From: Franconibacter pulveris DSM 19144
Lineage (GTDB): Bacteria > Pseudomonadota > Gammaproteobacteria > Enterobacterales > Enterobacteriaceae
Assembly (NCBI GenBank): GCA_000621185.1
Contig: KK211223.1
Span: 80,757-144,756 of the forward strand
Direction of reading: 5' to 3'
DNA: 64,000 bases
This document shows, one piece after another, positions 11,117 to 19,401 of this stretch. The notes below the pieces were generated by a model. That model saw only the letters and a program-made list of their open reading frames with translations, did no database searches and was not told the DNA's origin. Each line of letters opens with the position of its first letter. Within the stretch, counting starts at the first letter, position 1. A program made the translations under genes and the position numbers.

Positions 11117-12632
11117 GTTGCACCGCCTGTTGATGGGCTTCGGTAACGCCGGTCGCCAGCGTCATTATCTTTTCCTGCGTGATGTCGTCGCCCGTCAGCT
11201 CGCCGGCGATGTGGCCTTCGCGCATGACATAAACGCGATCGCTCATGCCGACCACTTCCGGCAGTTCGCTTGAGATCATCAGGATCGCCACCCCGCGGCG
11301 CGCCATCTGGTTCATGATCCGGTAGATCTCGCTTTTGGCGCCGACATCCACGCCGCGCGTGGGTTCGTCCAGGATCAGAATGCGCGGGCCGATAGCCACC
11401 CAGCGGGAGATAAGCAGCTTTTGCTGATTGCCGCCTGAAAGCCCGCCTGCGCGCACCTGGGCGTGCGGCACGCGAATATTCAGCGAGGCGATGGCCTCAT
11501 CGGAAATGGTCTGCGCTTTTTTTCGGTCCAGCAGGCCGTAGCTGGCGTCGCGCTCAAGCGTCGCCATGGTAATGTTCTCCGCCGCCGCCATCTCCAGAAA
11601 CAGCCCCTGTTCCTTGCGGTTTTCCGTCAGAAAACCGATGCCGTGGCCGATGGCTTCGCGCGGCGTATGAATCGTCACCGGCTGGCCGTCGATTTCGATA
11701 CTTCCGCCTGTCGCCTTACGCACGCCGAAAATCAATTGCGCCAGCTCTGAGCGGCCCGCGCCCACCAGCCCGGCGAGGCCGACGATTTCGCCTGAGCGCA
11801 CCACCAGGCTTGAGGGTTGCACCTTTTTGTCATCGGTCAGGTGATGCACGGCCAGGCGAGGATCGCCCTGGGGGATATCCCGCTCTTTGTTAAAGAGATC
11901 GCTTAGCGGGCGGCCCACCATCATGCGCACCAGCTCTTGAGCGTTGAGCTTGTCGCGCGTCAGGCTGCCGACATACTGCCCGTCGCGCAGCACGCTCACC
12001 CGGTCGGAAAGCTCATAAACTTCCGCCATACGGTGGCTGATATAGATAATCGCCATTCCTTCATCCCGCAGCCGCATAATCAGCTCGAACAGACGCTGGG
12101 TTTCCCGCGAGGAGAGGGCGGCGGTGGGTTCGTCCATCACCAGCACCCGGCTGTTGCGGTGCAGCGCGCGGGCGATTTCCACCTGCTGCTGTTCGGCAAT
12201 AGTGAGCTTCATGACCAGGTCGCTGGCTTTAAAGTGGGCGCCGAGGCGGTTAATCACGTTCTGCGCCTGCTGCACCATCTCTTTTCGCTGCACCAGCCCG
12301 CCGCGAGAAAGCTCGCTGCCAAGGAAAATGTTTTCCGCAACCGTAAGGTTAGGGGCGAGCTGCATCTCCTGGTAAATCAGCGTGATGCCCGCCGCCAGCG
12401 CATCTTTTGGCCCGCGGATCGGGTGCGGTTTGCCGTCGATAAAAATTTCGCCGCTGGTGGCGGTATACGCCCCGGCGAGAATTTTCATCAGCGTGCTTTT
12501 GCCGGCGCCGTTTTCGCCCATCAGGGCGTGGATCTCGCCGGGATAAACCGTCAGGCTGACGCCCTTCAGCGCGTAAAATTTGCCGAACGCTTTGGCAATG
12601 TCGCGCATTTCAAGGATAGGGGTTTGGCTCAT
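11109..12632 (-). CDS. Sugar ABC transporter ATPase with two ABC domains (RbsA-like)
   Basis: This is a 507-residue double-cassette ATPase. The first domain has Walker [10 protein letters not shown] (39-47), a non-canonical signature ([15 protein letters not shown]) and Walker [10 protein letters not shown]. The second has a degenerate Walker A (GLVGAGRSE), signature LSGGNQQK and Walker [15 protein letters not shown], as is normal for RbsA/MglA proteins. ATG 12632 ([11 protein letters not shown]) is chosen because it has an AGGAGTGC ribosome site; a longer frame adds 13 residues. It is the first gene of the minus-strand sugar operon and is divergent from the sensor kinase. Confidence 0.93.
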   Translation of the reverse strand: MSQTPILEMRDIAKAFGKFYALKGVSLTVYPGEIHALMGENGAGKSTLMKILAGAYTATSGEIFIDGKPHPIRGPKDALAAGITLIYQEMQLAPNLTVAENIFLGSELSRGGLVQRKEMVQQAQNVINRLGAHFKASDLVMKLTIAEQQQVEIARALHRNSRVLVMDEPTAALSSRETQRLFELIMRLRDEGMAIIYISHRMAEVYELSDRVSVLRDGQYVGSLTRDKLNAQELVRMMVGRPLSDLFNKERDIPQGDPRLAVHHLTDDKKVQPSSLVVRSGEIVGLAGLVGAGRSELAQLIFGVRKATGGSIEIDGQPVTIHTPREAIGHGIGFLTENRKEQGLFLEMAAAENITMATLERDASYGLLDRKKAQTISDEAIASLNIRVPHAQVRAGGLSGGNQQKLLISRWVAIGPRILILDEPTRGVDVGAKSEIYRIMNQMARRGVAILMISSELPEVVGMSDRVYVMREGHIAGELTGDDITQEKIMTLATGVTEAHQQAVQHD

Positions 12633-12702
12633 GGCGCACTCCTGCGGAAAATCGTTACGCCACTCCACCACTCGCCGGTAAACAGAACATGTCAGCCGCC
12701 AT

Positions 12703-12718
12703 TCATAATTGTCATAAT
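12703..12718. promoter_or_regulatory. Direct TCATAAT repeats in the divergent sugar-operon promoter region
   Basis: Two copies of TCATAAT with a nine-base period lie in the 183-bp gap between the ABC operon and the sensor kinase gene. Phased direct repeats are typical of OmpR-family regulators, so this is a candidate site for the regulator at 5603-6334. A CRP-like half-site (AATGTGATCGC, minus strand) lies about 20 bases away. Both are candidates only. Confidence 0.35.
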
Positions 12719-12815
12719 GTTGAATAGTTAACCGCGATCACATTACCGCGACGACAGCGTTTCACTTTTACGCGGCACGCCGATAGTGAGGGGAATTCAC
12801 TGAGCGGAGCAGACC

Positions 12816-15362
12816 ATGAGCACGAGCAGCCGTTTTTTCTCCAGCGCCCGCGGGCGGCTGCTTTTCTTCAACCTGCTGGTGGTGGCGGTAACGCTGATGG
12901 TGAGCGGCGTGGCGGTGTTCGGCTTTCGTCACGCCAGCCAGCTTCAGGAACAGGTGCAGCAGCAGACCTTAAGCGACATGGGCGGCAGCCTGGCGCTTGC
13001 GCGCGATACGGCGAACGTGGCGACGGCGGCAGTGCGTCTCTCAACGGTGGTGGGGGCGCTGGAGTACCAGAGCGAGGCGGCGCGCCTGAAGGCGACCCAG
13101 CAGGCGATGGAACAGTCGCTGCGACAGCTGGCCGACGCGCCGCTGGCGCAGCTCGAGCCGCGGCTGGTCGCCAGCATTATTCGCCGCAGCCTTGAACTGC
13201 AAAGCAGCGTCACCGGCATGCTGCAACGCGGCCAGCGCCGCCATCTGGAACGCAACGCGCTGCTAAGCTCGCTCTACCAGAACCAGAGCTATCTGCGCCA
13301 TCTTCAGTCTCTGAACGCGCCCGGCGCCGCGCAGCTAAACGAAATGGACCGGCTGATTGAGGCGGCGATACGCACCCCTTCGCCAAAAGCCACCATTACG
13401 CAGTTAAATGACGTCATGGCGGCGCTGCCCGCTCGCGCTAACGACCCGCTACAAAACGCTATCCTGCTGGACTTTAACCGCGAACTGCGCCGTCTGGCGC
13501 CGCTTTCGCAGGCGCTGGAAGAGAGCGATCTGGCGATAAGCTGGCACATGTACCACATCAAGGCGCTGGTCGCCTTCCTTAACGCCGACATCAACCAGTA
13601 CGTACAGCGAGTGGCGCAGGAGTCGCAGGCGCGCACGGCGCAAAGCCACCGCGAGCTGCGCTCCATCATTCTCTTTATTACCGCCTTCGCCTTGCTGGCG
13701 CTGGTGATAACCGGCTTTGCGGGCTGGTATATCTATCGCAATCTGGGCACCAGCCTGGCGGCGATTTCTGGCGCGATGGCGCGGCTGGCGCGCGGCGAGC
13801 ATGATGTCACGGTGCCCGCCCAGCAGCGGCGCGACGAGCTGGGCGAACTGGCGCGGGCGTTTAACGTCTTCGCCCGCAATACCGCTTCGCTGGAACACGC
13901 GTCACGGTTGCTTAAGGAGAAGAGCACCCAGCTTGAGACGACCTTCCACGCCATGCGCGACGGCTTTGCGCTCTTTGATAACCAGGGCGTGCTGGTGGTC
14001 TGGAACCCGCAATACCCGGTGCTGCTGGGGCTGGCGGCGGAGAATTTGCAGCGCGGCATGCATTACCAGGCGCTGCTGCGCCAGGTTGCGCCGCAGCAGC
14101 CTTTACAGCCGGACGATCTCTTACGTCCGCGCCCAAAGCCGCAGGAGTTCCGGCTGGCGGACGGGCGCATTATCGAACTGCGTTTCAGCCCGGTGCCGGG
14201 GCGCGGCATGGTTAACGTGGTGCTGGATCGCACCGAGCGTAAAGGGCTTGAAGAGGCGCTGGCGCACAGCCAGAAAATGAAAGCGGTAGGACAGCTGACC
14301 GGCGGGCTGGCGCACGATTTCAACAACCTGCTGGCGGTGATTATCGGCAGCCTTGAGCTCATTGCGCCAGGCACGCCGGATGCCCCACGCATCAACCGCG
14401 CCTTAAAAGCGGCGGAGCGCGGGGCGCAGCTCACGGCGCGGCTGCTGGCCTTTTCGCGCAAACAGTCGTTAAACCCCCGCTCGGTGGCGATGAAAACGCT
14501 GCTGGAAAACATTCAGGAGCTGATTCGTCACTCGCTGCCCGCTTCGATAACGCTTGAGATAGAAGCGCAGCAGCCGGCGTGGCCCGCCTGGATAGATGTT
14601 AACCAGCTGGAAAACGCGCTCATCAATCTGGTGATGAACGCCCGCGACGCGATGGAAGGGCGGGAAGGCGTCATTAAGCTGCGTACCTGGAACCAGCGCG
14701 TCACGCGCGGCGACGGGCGGCGGCAGGATATGGTGGCGCTGGAGGTTATCGACAGCGGCTGCGGCATGTCGGCGGAGGTAAAAGCGCAGGTCTTCGAGCC
14801 CTTTTTCACGACCAAGCCCACCGGCAGCGGCAGTGGGCTGGGACTTTCTATGGTTTACGGTTTTGTGCGCCAGTCCGGCGGGCGGGTAGAAATTGAGAGC
14901 GCGCCGGGTCAGGGCACCACCGTGCGTTTGCAACTGCCGCGCGCGCCTGCGCAGGCGGTGGAGGATAACCGCATCGAAAGCGCCCAGCGCGCCTGGGGCG
15001 ACGATCGACTGGCGCTGGTGCTGGAGGATGAGCCAGACGTTCGCCAGACGCTGTGCGAGCAACTTCACCAGCTCGGCTGGCTGACGCTGGAGGCGGGAAA
15101 CGGCGAGGAGGCGAAGCAGATGCTCGACAACGTGCCCGACATCCATCTGTTTATCAGCGACCTGATGCTGCCGGGACGCTTCAGCGGGGCGGACGTGATG
15201 CATTACGCCCGCGAGCGTTATCCTCACCTGCAACTCCTGCTGATAAGCGGCCAGGATTTGCGCCCGGCTAACCCGCCCCGACTGCCCGACGTCGCGCTGC
15301 TGCGTAAGCCTTTCACCCGTGAGGCGCTGGCGCGGGCGCTGCGTGAGGGCGAGGTGAGATAA
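12816..15362 (+). CDS. Hybrid sensor histidine kinase of the lyxose locus
   Basis: This membrane hybrid kinase has 848 residues. TM1 lies near 14-36, then a long helical periplasmic region (about 37-280), TM2 near 283-306, a HAMP segment, a PAS-like domain (about 370-470) and HisKA with H500 in GLAHDFNN. The HATPase domain follows (NLVMNARDAM, DSGCGMS, GSGSGLGLSMVYG), then a C-terminal receiver with D782 in FISDLMLPG. No HPt domain is present. It is divergent from the sugar importer operon and is presumed to pair with the response regulator at the far end. The large periplasmic part could sense the sugar or the loaded binding protein; that is inference. Confidence 0.9.
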   Translation: MSTSSRFFSSARGRLLFFNLLVVAVTLMVSGVAVFGFRHASQLQEQVQQQTLSDMGGSLALARDTANVATAAVRLSTVVGALEYQSEAARLKATQQAMEQSLRQLADAPLAQLEPRLVASIIRRSLELQSSVTGMLQRGQRRHLERNALLSSLYQNQSYLRHLQSLNAPGAAQLNEMDRLIEAAIRTPSPKATITQLNDVMAALPARANDPLQNAILLDFNRELRRLAPLSQALEESDLAISWHMYHIKALVAFLNADINQYVQRVAQESQARTAQSHRELRSIILFITAFALLALVITGFAGWYIYRNLGTSLAAISGAMARLARGEHDVTVPAQQRRDELGELARAFNVFARNTASLEHASRLLKEKSTQLETTFHAMRDGFALFDNQGVLVVWNPQYPVLLGLAAENLQRGMHYQALLRQVAPQQPLQPDDLLRPRPKPQEFRLADGRIIELRFSPVPGRGMVNVVLDRTERKGLEEALAHSQKMKAVGQLTGGLAHDFNNLLAVIIGSLELIAPGTPDAPRINRALKAAERGAQLTARLLAFSRKQSLNPRSVAMKTLLENIQELIRHSLPASITLEIEAQQPAWPAWIDVNQLENALINLVMNARDAMEGREGVIKLRTWNQRVTRGDGRRQDMVALEVIDSGCGMSAEVKAQVFEPFFTTKPTGSGSGLGLSMVYGFVRQSGGRVEIESAPGQGTTVRLQLPRAPAQAVEDNRIESAQRAWGDDRLALVLEDEPDVRQTLCEQLHQLGWLTLEAGNGEEAKQMLDNVPDIHLFISDLMLPGRFSGADVMHYARERYPHLQLLLISGQDLRPANPPRLPDVALLRKPFTREALARALREGEVR

Positions 15363-15440
15363 CGATTTGAGAATCCTCCGCTTCAGAACGCGGCGGGGTT
15401 TTAGCAAAGTCACAGGCAGTCAACCGCTGAGACCGACGCT

Positions 15441-15803
15441 ATGAACCGTTCTCTTCTCGCCCTGTTTTTTTGCGCGCTTTTGCCAGGCCAGATGGGCCTC
15501 GCTCGCGCTGATAACCTCGACAATATCCTTAATGACACGGTGAACTCGATATCACAGGCGATTAACGACGCTTATACGCCTGCCGACGAGCGCTACGACG
15601 ACGACCGCCGCCGCAATGATGAAGACCGCCGGGACGACGAAGATTACCGCCGCAGCGATGAAGCGCGCCGCCAGTATGAGGATCGCCGCCGCCAGCTTGA
15701 AGACCGCCGTCGGCAGCTGGATGACCGCCAGCGCCAGCTGGATGACGATCGCCGTCAGCTTGAGCGCGAGGCGCGTCGTCTTGAAGAGGAGTATGACCGT
15801 TAA
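15441..15803 (+). CDS. yjdP: Secreted highly charged repeat protein YjdP
   Basis: This 120-residue protein has a cleavable signal peptide (about 1-23, ending LARADN). After a short conserved segment (LNDTVNSISQAINDAY) the rest is almost entirely Asp, Glu, Arg and Gln, in seven-residue units of the type RRQLEDR. These predict a continuous charged helix or coiled coil. It matches E. coli YjdP in architecture and neighbourhood (near phnP). Function is unknown. The stop lies one base from the convergent phosphatase gene. Confidence 0.85.
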   Translation: MNRSLLALFFCALLPGQMGLARADNLDNILNDTVNSISQAINDAYTPADERYDDDRRRNDEDRRDDEDYRRSDEARRQYEDRRRQLEDRRRQLDDRQRQLDDDRRQLEREARRLEEEYDR

Positions 15804-15804
15804 T

Positions 15805-16146
15805 TTACGCTGAGCGAGAAGGGGATAACCCAAGCGCCGCAGGCACCGTTGCGTTCAGAATGTCGATAAGCTCGGCGGACATGAACAGATAATCGTCAGG
15901 AATATCGAGCACATGCAGCGGCTTATGCTCAATGAGCCGACGCCAGTCGGCGACAAGCCGCTGTTTGTGCTTTTGCTCCATCACGCAAATGACGTCGGCC
16001 CATTTGAGAAGCTCTGCCGTGACGACATTCCTGGCATGGCGGCTGGTGCCGGCGGAGCGGGCGCAAAGGCCCGGATAACGGCGGAACAGCTGTTCCGCCG
16101 TGGGGCTTCGCCATTGATTACGGCTGCAAATAAACAGGACATTCAT
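15805..16146 (-). CDS. Low-molecular-weight phosphatase-like protein
   Basis: This 113-residue protein opens with MNVLFICSRNQWRSPTAE, an LMW protein-tyrosine-phosphatase-type P-loop (C-x5-R, C7 to R13, then SP). The canonical loop is CxGNxCRSP, so the glycine is replaced by Arg and the second Cys by Trp. A possible acid loop is DIPDD near residue 88. The start is inside a longer frame and is chosen because the P-loop must lie at the N-terminus. The gene overlaps the preceding small gene by 29 bases. The substrate is unknown; dephosphorylation of a protein or small molecule is inferred from the fold. Confidence 0.75.
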   Translation of the reverse strand: MNVLFICSRNQWRSPTAEQLFRRYPGLCARSAGTSRHARNVVTAELLKWADVICVMEQKHKQRLVADWRRLIEHKPLHVLDIPDDYLFMSAELIDILNATVPAALGLSPSRSA

Positions 16147-16372
16147 TAACGAGGCTGTACTCTTCCAGGCCTTCGCGCGCAAGTTGCTTGTTGGTGATGC
16201 GCGGGTAGGACATTCCCAGTTGCGCCGCGCGGGCAAGCTTGCAGGAACGAAGATAAAGCATCTTCCACTGCTTTTCGCCGCGAAAACGCTGCAGGGCGGT
16301 GTGAACATCTCGGGACTGGTTGCGCTGCTTTTGGCTAAGCCGCCAGGCCCGCGTACGGGATTTTTCCATCAT
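16118..16372 (-). CDS. Small basic protein overlapping the phosphatase-like gene
   Basis: This ORF of about 84 residues begins at ATG 16372 (or the adjacent ATG 16369), preceded by an AGAGAG-type site. The product is strongly basic and begins MEKSRTRAWRLSQKQRNQ. It is soluble, with no membrane segment or signal. Its last 29 bases overlap the start of the phosphatase-like gene in another frame, which suggests translational coupling. I do not recognise a characterised family. An accessory or regulatory partner of the phosphatase, possibly nucleic-acid binding, is a guess from charge and coupling. Confidence 0.6.
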   Translation of the reverse strand: MMEKSRTRAWRLSQKQRNQSRDVHTALQRFRGEKQWKMLYLRSCKLARAAQLGMSYPRITNKQLAREGLEEYSLVNECPVYLQP

Positions 16373-16477
16373 TTTCTCTCTGGTCAGATTTATCGGGTTC
16401 AGCAGCCGCGATAATACAGAGAGGCTAAGCGGGGGCCATTTTAACGCAGCGTGATGAGAAATCACCCCCCTTTTTTG

Positions 16478-17236
16478 TTAGTCCAGCGCTATCACCATGC
16501 CGTCGTAACCCGCCTCGAAGCCCGCAGGCAGCGGGTTGCGCATCATCCAGACGTCGAACTGGTGGCTGATGTGAGTCAACACCACGCGCGGGCAGCGGAT
16601 CTGCTCGTTAAGCGCAATCACCGTATTAAGATCGCAATGGTTAGCCGGCGTCTGCGGGCGCGGTTCATGGCTGCAGTCGATGACCATCACGTCGGGGCGA
16701 CTGGCCTGTAAAAACTTCAGTGATTTTTCCGGCAGCCCGGCGGTGTCGGAAAGCCAGGCCACGCGGCTGTGGGCGCTCTCCAGCAGGTAGCCGAACGTCA
16801 GTTTAGAGTGAATCAGCGGCACAGGCGTCACCTGTAGCCCCTGTAAATCAAAAACCACAAACGGCTCGACGGTATGGCTGAAATCCAGCACGCCGGGGTG
16901 TTTGAATATATCGTCGCAGCCTGCCTCATCGGGCGGGCCGTAGACCGGGATTTTCTCTCCCACGCCCCAGCGCAGCGTGAATAACCCCTGCACGTGATCC
17001 ATGTGGTAATGGGTTAGCAGAAACTGGCGAAAGCCGCCCGGTTGCCAGCGCGCCATGATATCCGTCATGCCCGCATCGAGCAGCGTAACCGCCTCATTAA
17101 ACTTCACTACCGCGCTACAGGGCTGACGGCGATGCTGGGGCTCGGCGTGCGCCCGCTCGCAGGCGGCGCAGCGGCAGCCCCAGACGGGCACCAGCTGCGC
17201 GCCGCCCGTCCCGGTCAGCGTTATCGTCAGGCTCAT
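16478..17236 (-). CDS. phnP: Phosphoribosyl 1,2-cyclic phosphate phosphodiesterase PhnP
   Basis: PhnP is a metallo-beta-lactamase-fold phosphodiesterase of 252 residues that opens 5-phosphoribosyl 1,2-cyclic phosphate in the C-P lyase pathway. Metal motif HYHMDH is near residues 76-81. Further ligand regions are LSDTAG, DCSHEP and LTHISHQ near the C-terminus, and the structural-zinc cysteines (GCRCAAC) are near residues 20-26. It lies nine bases after phnO. Because the C-P lyase core genes are missing here, its normal substrate may not be made from phosphonates in this organism. Confidence 0.96.
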   Translation of the reverse strand: MSLTITLTGTGGAQLVPVWGCRCAACERAHAEPQHRRQPCSAVVKFNEAVTLLDAGMTDIMARWQPGGFRQFLLTHYHMDHVQGLFTLRWGVGEKIPVYGPPDEAGCDDIFKHPGVLDFSHTVEPFVVFDLQGLQVTPVPLIHSKLTFGYLLESAHSRVAWLSDTAGLPEKSLKFLQASRPDVMVIDCSHEPRPQTPANHCDLNTVIALNEQIRCPRVVLTHISHQFDVWMMRNPLPAGFEAGYDGMVIALD

Positions 17237-17245
17237 AGCGCCTCC

Positions 17246-17680
17246 TTACAGCGGTTTGGTGAAGCGAAAATGGCTCTGCGTGTAACCTTCGCGCTGATAA
17301 AAACGGTGCGCGTCCACACGCGTTACGTTGGTGGAAAGCTCCGTCATCTCTGCGCCCGCTTCCCTGGCCTGCGCTTCCGCCCAGGCGAGCAACTGGCTGC
17401 CCACGCCGAGGCCGCGCGCCTGCGGCATGACCACCAGCTCCTGAATTTCGCCAATCCAGTTCACATGGTGCAGATGAAACTGCAAATGCAAGCCAATCAT
17501 GCCCACCACCTCGCCGTCGCGCTGCGCCAGCTGATAGCGCAGGTTCGGGTCGCTCAGATTGGCCGTAAAGCCGACGATAAACGCATGGCGATCAAAAGCA
17601 TGCTGCTTTAATTCGCAAATCAGGGCGTAAACGGCGTCGCTGTCTTCCGTTGTCGCGCGGCGAAGTTCACAGACTGGCAT
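17246..17680 (-). CDS. phnO: Aminophosphonate N-acetyltransferase PhnO
   Basis: PhnO is a 144-residue GNAT acetyltransferase that acetylates aminoalkylphosphonates in the cytoplasm. The acetyl-CoA loop is [13 protein letters not shown], and the strongly conserved block [19 protein letters not shown] is cut only slightly from the E. coli sequence as I recall it. The start [10 protein letters not shown] follows an AGGAG site. The frame stays open upstream because it continues into a remnant of phnN. It probably forms a short operon with phnP. Confidence 0.95.
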   Translation of the reverse strand: MPVCELRRATTEDSDAVYALICELKQHAFDRHAFIVGFTANLSDPNLRYQLAQRDGEVVGMIGLHLQFHLHHVNWIGEIQELVVMPQARGLGVGSQLLAWAEAQAREAGAEMTELSTNVTRVDAHRFYQREGYTQSHFRFTKPL

Positions 17681-17755
17681 AGCGGGCTCCTGGGAACGGG
17701 TTCTCGGACGGGTTAGCAAAGTGTCGACTGACTGTAGCAGAGCGCCGTCCGTTGC
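17681..17755 (-). pseudogene. phnN: 3' remnant of phnN upstream of phnO
   Basis: In frame with phnO, directly upstream of its start, the minus strand encodes [13 protein letters not shown]. The C-terminus of E. coli PhnN (ribose 1,5-bisphosphokinase), as I recall it, contains [13 protein letters not shown]. No P-loop or other PhnN part remains between this scar and the phnH stop about 35 bases further on. This is what a deletion from just after phnH into the 3' end of phnN would leave. Confidence 0.65.
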
Positions 17756-17790
17756 ACCTGCGCCAGAATGCTTATTAAAGGCTACCAGTA

Positions 17791-18375
17791 TTAGCAGGCT
17801 TCCACATGCGCAGCGCGAGGAATGGCCAGCAGGCGGTCGCCGCAGGTGAGGATAAGATCCAGACCGAGCGAAAGGGCATGGGGAAATTCATCAAGCATAT
17901 GGATAACGCTTTGCGGCAGTTGTGGGGCCACCATGCGCTCTTCGGCGATGCCCGCGCCGGTCAGGCGCAGCATGCGCCCGCCGCTCAGGCTCGCCACCTG
18001 CATAATGAGCGTAATGCCGTTCCCGCAGGCGCTGGCGTTGTGCTGTGAAAGCGTCATCAGCACCTCGGCGTTCAGGGTCTCATCCGCTACGGCGAACTGG
18101 GCTTGCTCAGGCGCGTTGCACAGCGGGGCGCCAGTATGAAGACGCAGATGCTGACGCACCTTGTCGTTAGCGAAAGGCGCGGCGAGCCAGACCGGCGTGG
18201 CGTCATCGGTAAGCGTCAGTAAAAGGCTGCTGGTGGCGATGCCAAGCGGCTGCCAGCCGTGGCTTACCTGTGAAAGCGAAACAATGACGCCCGGCTCGCT
18301 CATCGCTTTTAGCAGGCGACGAAAGCTGTGTTGTGCATCATGAAGGGCAGAAGAGGGATCAGTGGTTAGCGTCAT
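17791..18375 (-). CDS. phnH: PhnH, orphan subunit of the C-P lyase core
   Basis: This 194-residue protein has strong identity to E. coli PhnH, including [17 protein letters not shown] and [19 protein letters not shown], with equal length. PhnH is part of the PhnGHIJ core that transfers the phosphonate to the ribose of ATP. Neither phnG, phnI nor phnJ is present nearby, so it looks complete but functionally isolated. The start (MTLTTDPSS) is the one matching the family; a longer upstream frame is ignored. Confidence 0.94.
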   Translation of the reverse strand: MTLTTDPSSALHDAQHSFRRLLKAMSEPGVIVSLSQVSHGWQPLGIATSSLLLTLTDDATPVWLAAPFANDKVRQHLRLHTGAPLCNAPEQAQFAVADETLNAEVLMTLSQHNASACGNGITLIMQVASLSGGRMLRLTGAGIAEERMVAPQLPQSVIHMLDEFPHALSLGLDLILTCGDRLLAIPRAAHVEAC

Positions 18376-18402
18376 GCAATTTCTCCGCGCATCGGCGCAA
18401 CG

Positions 18403-18429
18403 AAAAAAGCCCAGCGGCGTTGGCCGGGC
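18403..18429 (-). terminator. Rho-independent terminator between phnF and phnH
   Basis: On the minus strand GCCCGGC and GCCGCTGGGC form a stem with a small bulge and a CAAC loop, followed by six T. It would end the phnF transcript, leaving phnH-phnO-phnP dependent on readthrough or another promoter. phnG is missing from this position. Confidence 0.75.
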
Positions 18430-18497
18430 GACAAAAGGCACACAGAAAGAAAACAGCGGGGCGCTTTGCGCGCGGCGCGCAGGGTAAGGGAGCTGGC

Positions 18498-19223
18498 TCA
18501 TTCATGTTCCATCGTAAATTCAATCATGTCGGCGCGGTTAAGGCTGACGGAATACTCCGCCGCCTGTGCGTCGCCCGCACGGTGGTTGAGCGTGCGCACG
18601 CAGAGGATCGGCGACAGAGTGGGGATTTCGAGCCAGCGGCTCTCTTTCGCCTGGGCCGGACGGGCGCTGATGCGTGTTTGGGTGCGACGCAGCGCCACGC
18701 CCAGGCGCTCCTGAAGAAAATCATGCAGCGAACCGCTGGCGAACTGCTGTAGCGCAGGCCACCAGTGCAGCTCGGCGAAATAGTGGTCGATGACGCATAT
18801 CGCCACGCCGTTTACCCGGCGCAGGGTGCGCAGATGAATAACGTTTTCACCTTCTGCAACGCCAAGCGCCTCGGCGACGATGGCGGAAGCGGGACGTAGC
18901 ACCGCCAGCAGCCGCTCGCTGGTGGGATGACTGCCTTGCTCGAGCAAATTCTGGCTAAAGCGCGTACGGGCGTTGAGCGGGTAATCGAACGGACGCATCA
19001 GCACCAGCACGCCGACGCCCTGGCGGCGCTGCACCCAGCCGCGCTCGACCAGCTCATCAATAGCGCGGCGCAAGGTATGGCGGTTTACCTGATAATGAGC
19101 GGCAAGCTGGCTTTCCGCAGGCAGATAGTCGCCGCAACGGTAATGGCGCAGCTCCTGCTCAAGCCGGGCGGCAATCTCCTGGTAGCGCGTGGGAAAGCTG
19201 GTCGGATGTCTGGATAAGTACAT
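18498..19223 (-). CDS. phnF: GntR/HutC-family regulator PhnF
   Basis: This 241-residue transcription regulator has an N-terminal GntR winged helix ([21 protein letters not shown], shown in part: [12 protein letters not shown]) and a C-terminal UTRA ligand-binding domain (about 85-235). The start [18 protein letters not shown] matches the E. coli protein length; about 70 upstream codons in frame have no family similarity. In E. coli phnF sits inside the phn operon. Here the upstream phnCDE transporter and downstream phnG are not in the window, and it is followed by its own terminator. Confidence 0.94.
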   Translation of the reverse strand: MYLSRHPTSFPTRYQEIAARLEQELRHYRCGDYLPAESQLAAHYQVNRHTLRRAIDELVERGWVQRRQGVGVLVLMRPFDYPLNARTRFSQNLLEQGSHPTSERLLAVLRPASAIVAEALGVAEGENVIHLRTLRRVNGVAICVIDHYFAELHWWPALQQFASGSLHDFLQERLGVALRRTQTRISARPAQAKESRWLEIPTLSPILCVRTLNHRAGDAQAAEYSVSLNRADMIEFTMEHE

Positions 19224-19369
19224 GGTCAACAGTGCCTCATGGTCGTACCGAAAAAGACCGGGGCCGCCAGCGAACATGTCTGGCTCGGCCATGAAAGTAG
19301 GCTGACCGCAGAAGATGACGATTAAATGAAACTCAGGTTGCAGCGCAGTGAAGCATCGCGTTCGCCAGT

Positions 19370-19391
19370 AAAAAGGGTCGCAGAGCGACCC
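19370..19391 (-). terminator. Terminator after the Aer-like receptor gene
   Basis: A perfect GGGTCGC/GCGACCC stem with a three-base loop is followed on the minus strand by five T, eleven bases after the stop of the receptor gene. Confidence 0.85.
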
Positions 19392-19401
19392 GTTGAAGAG
19401 G

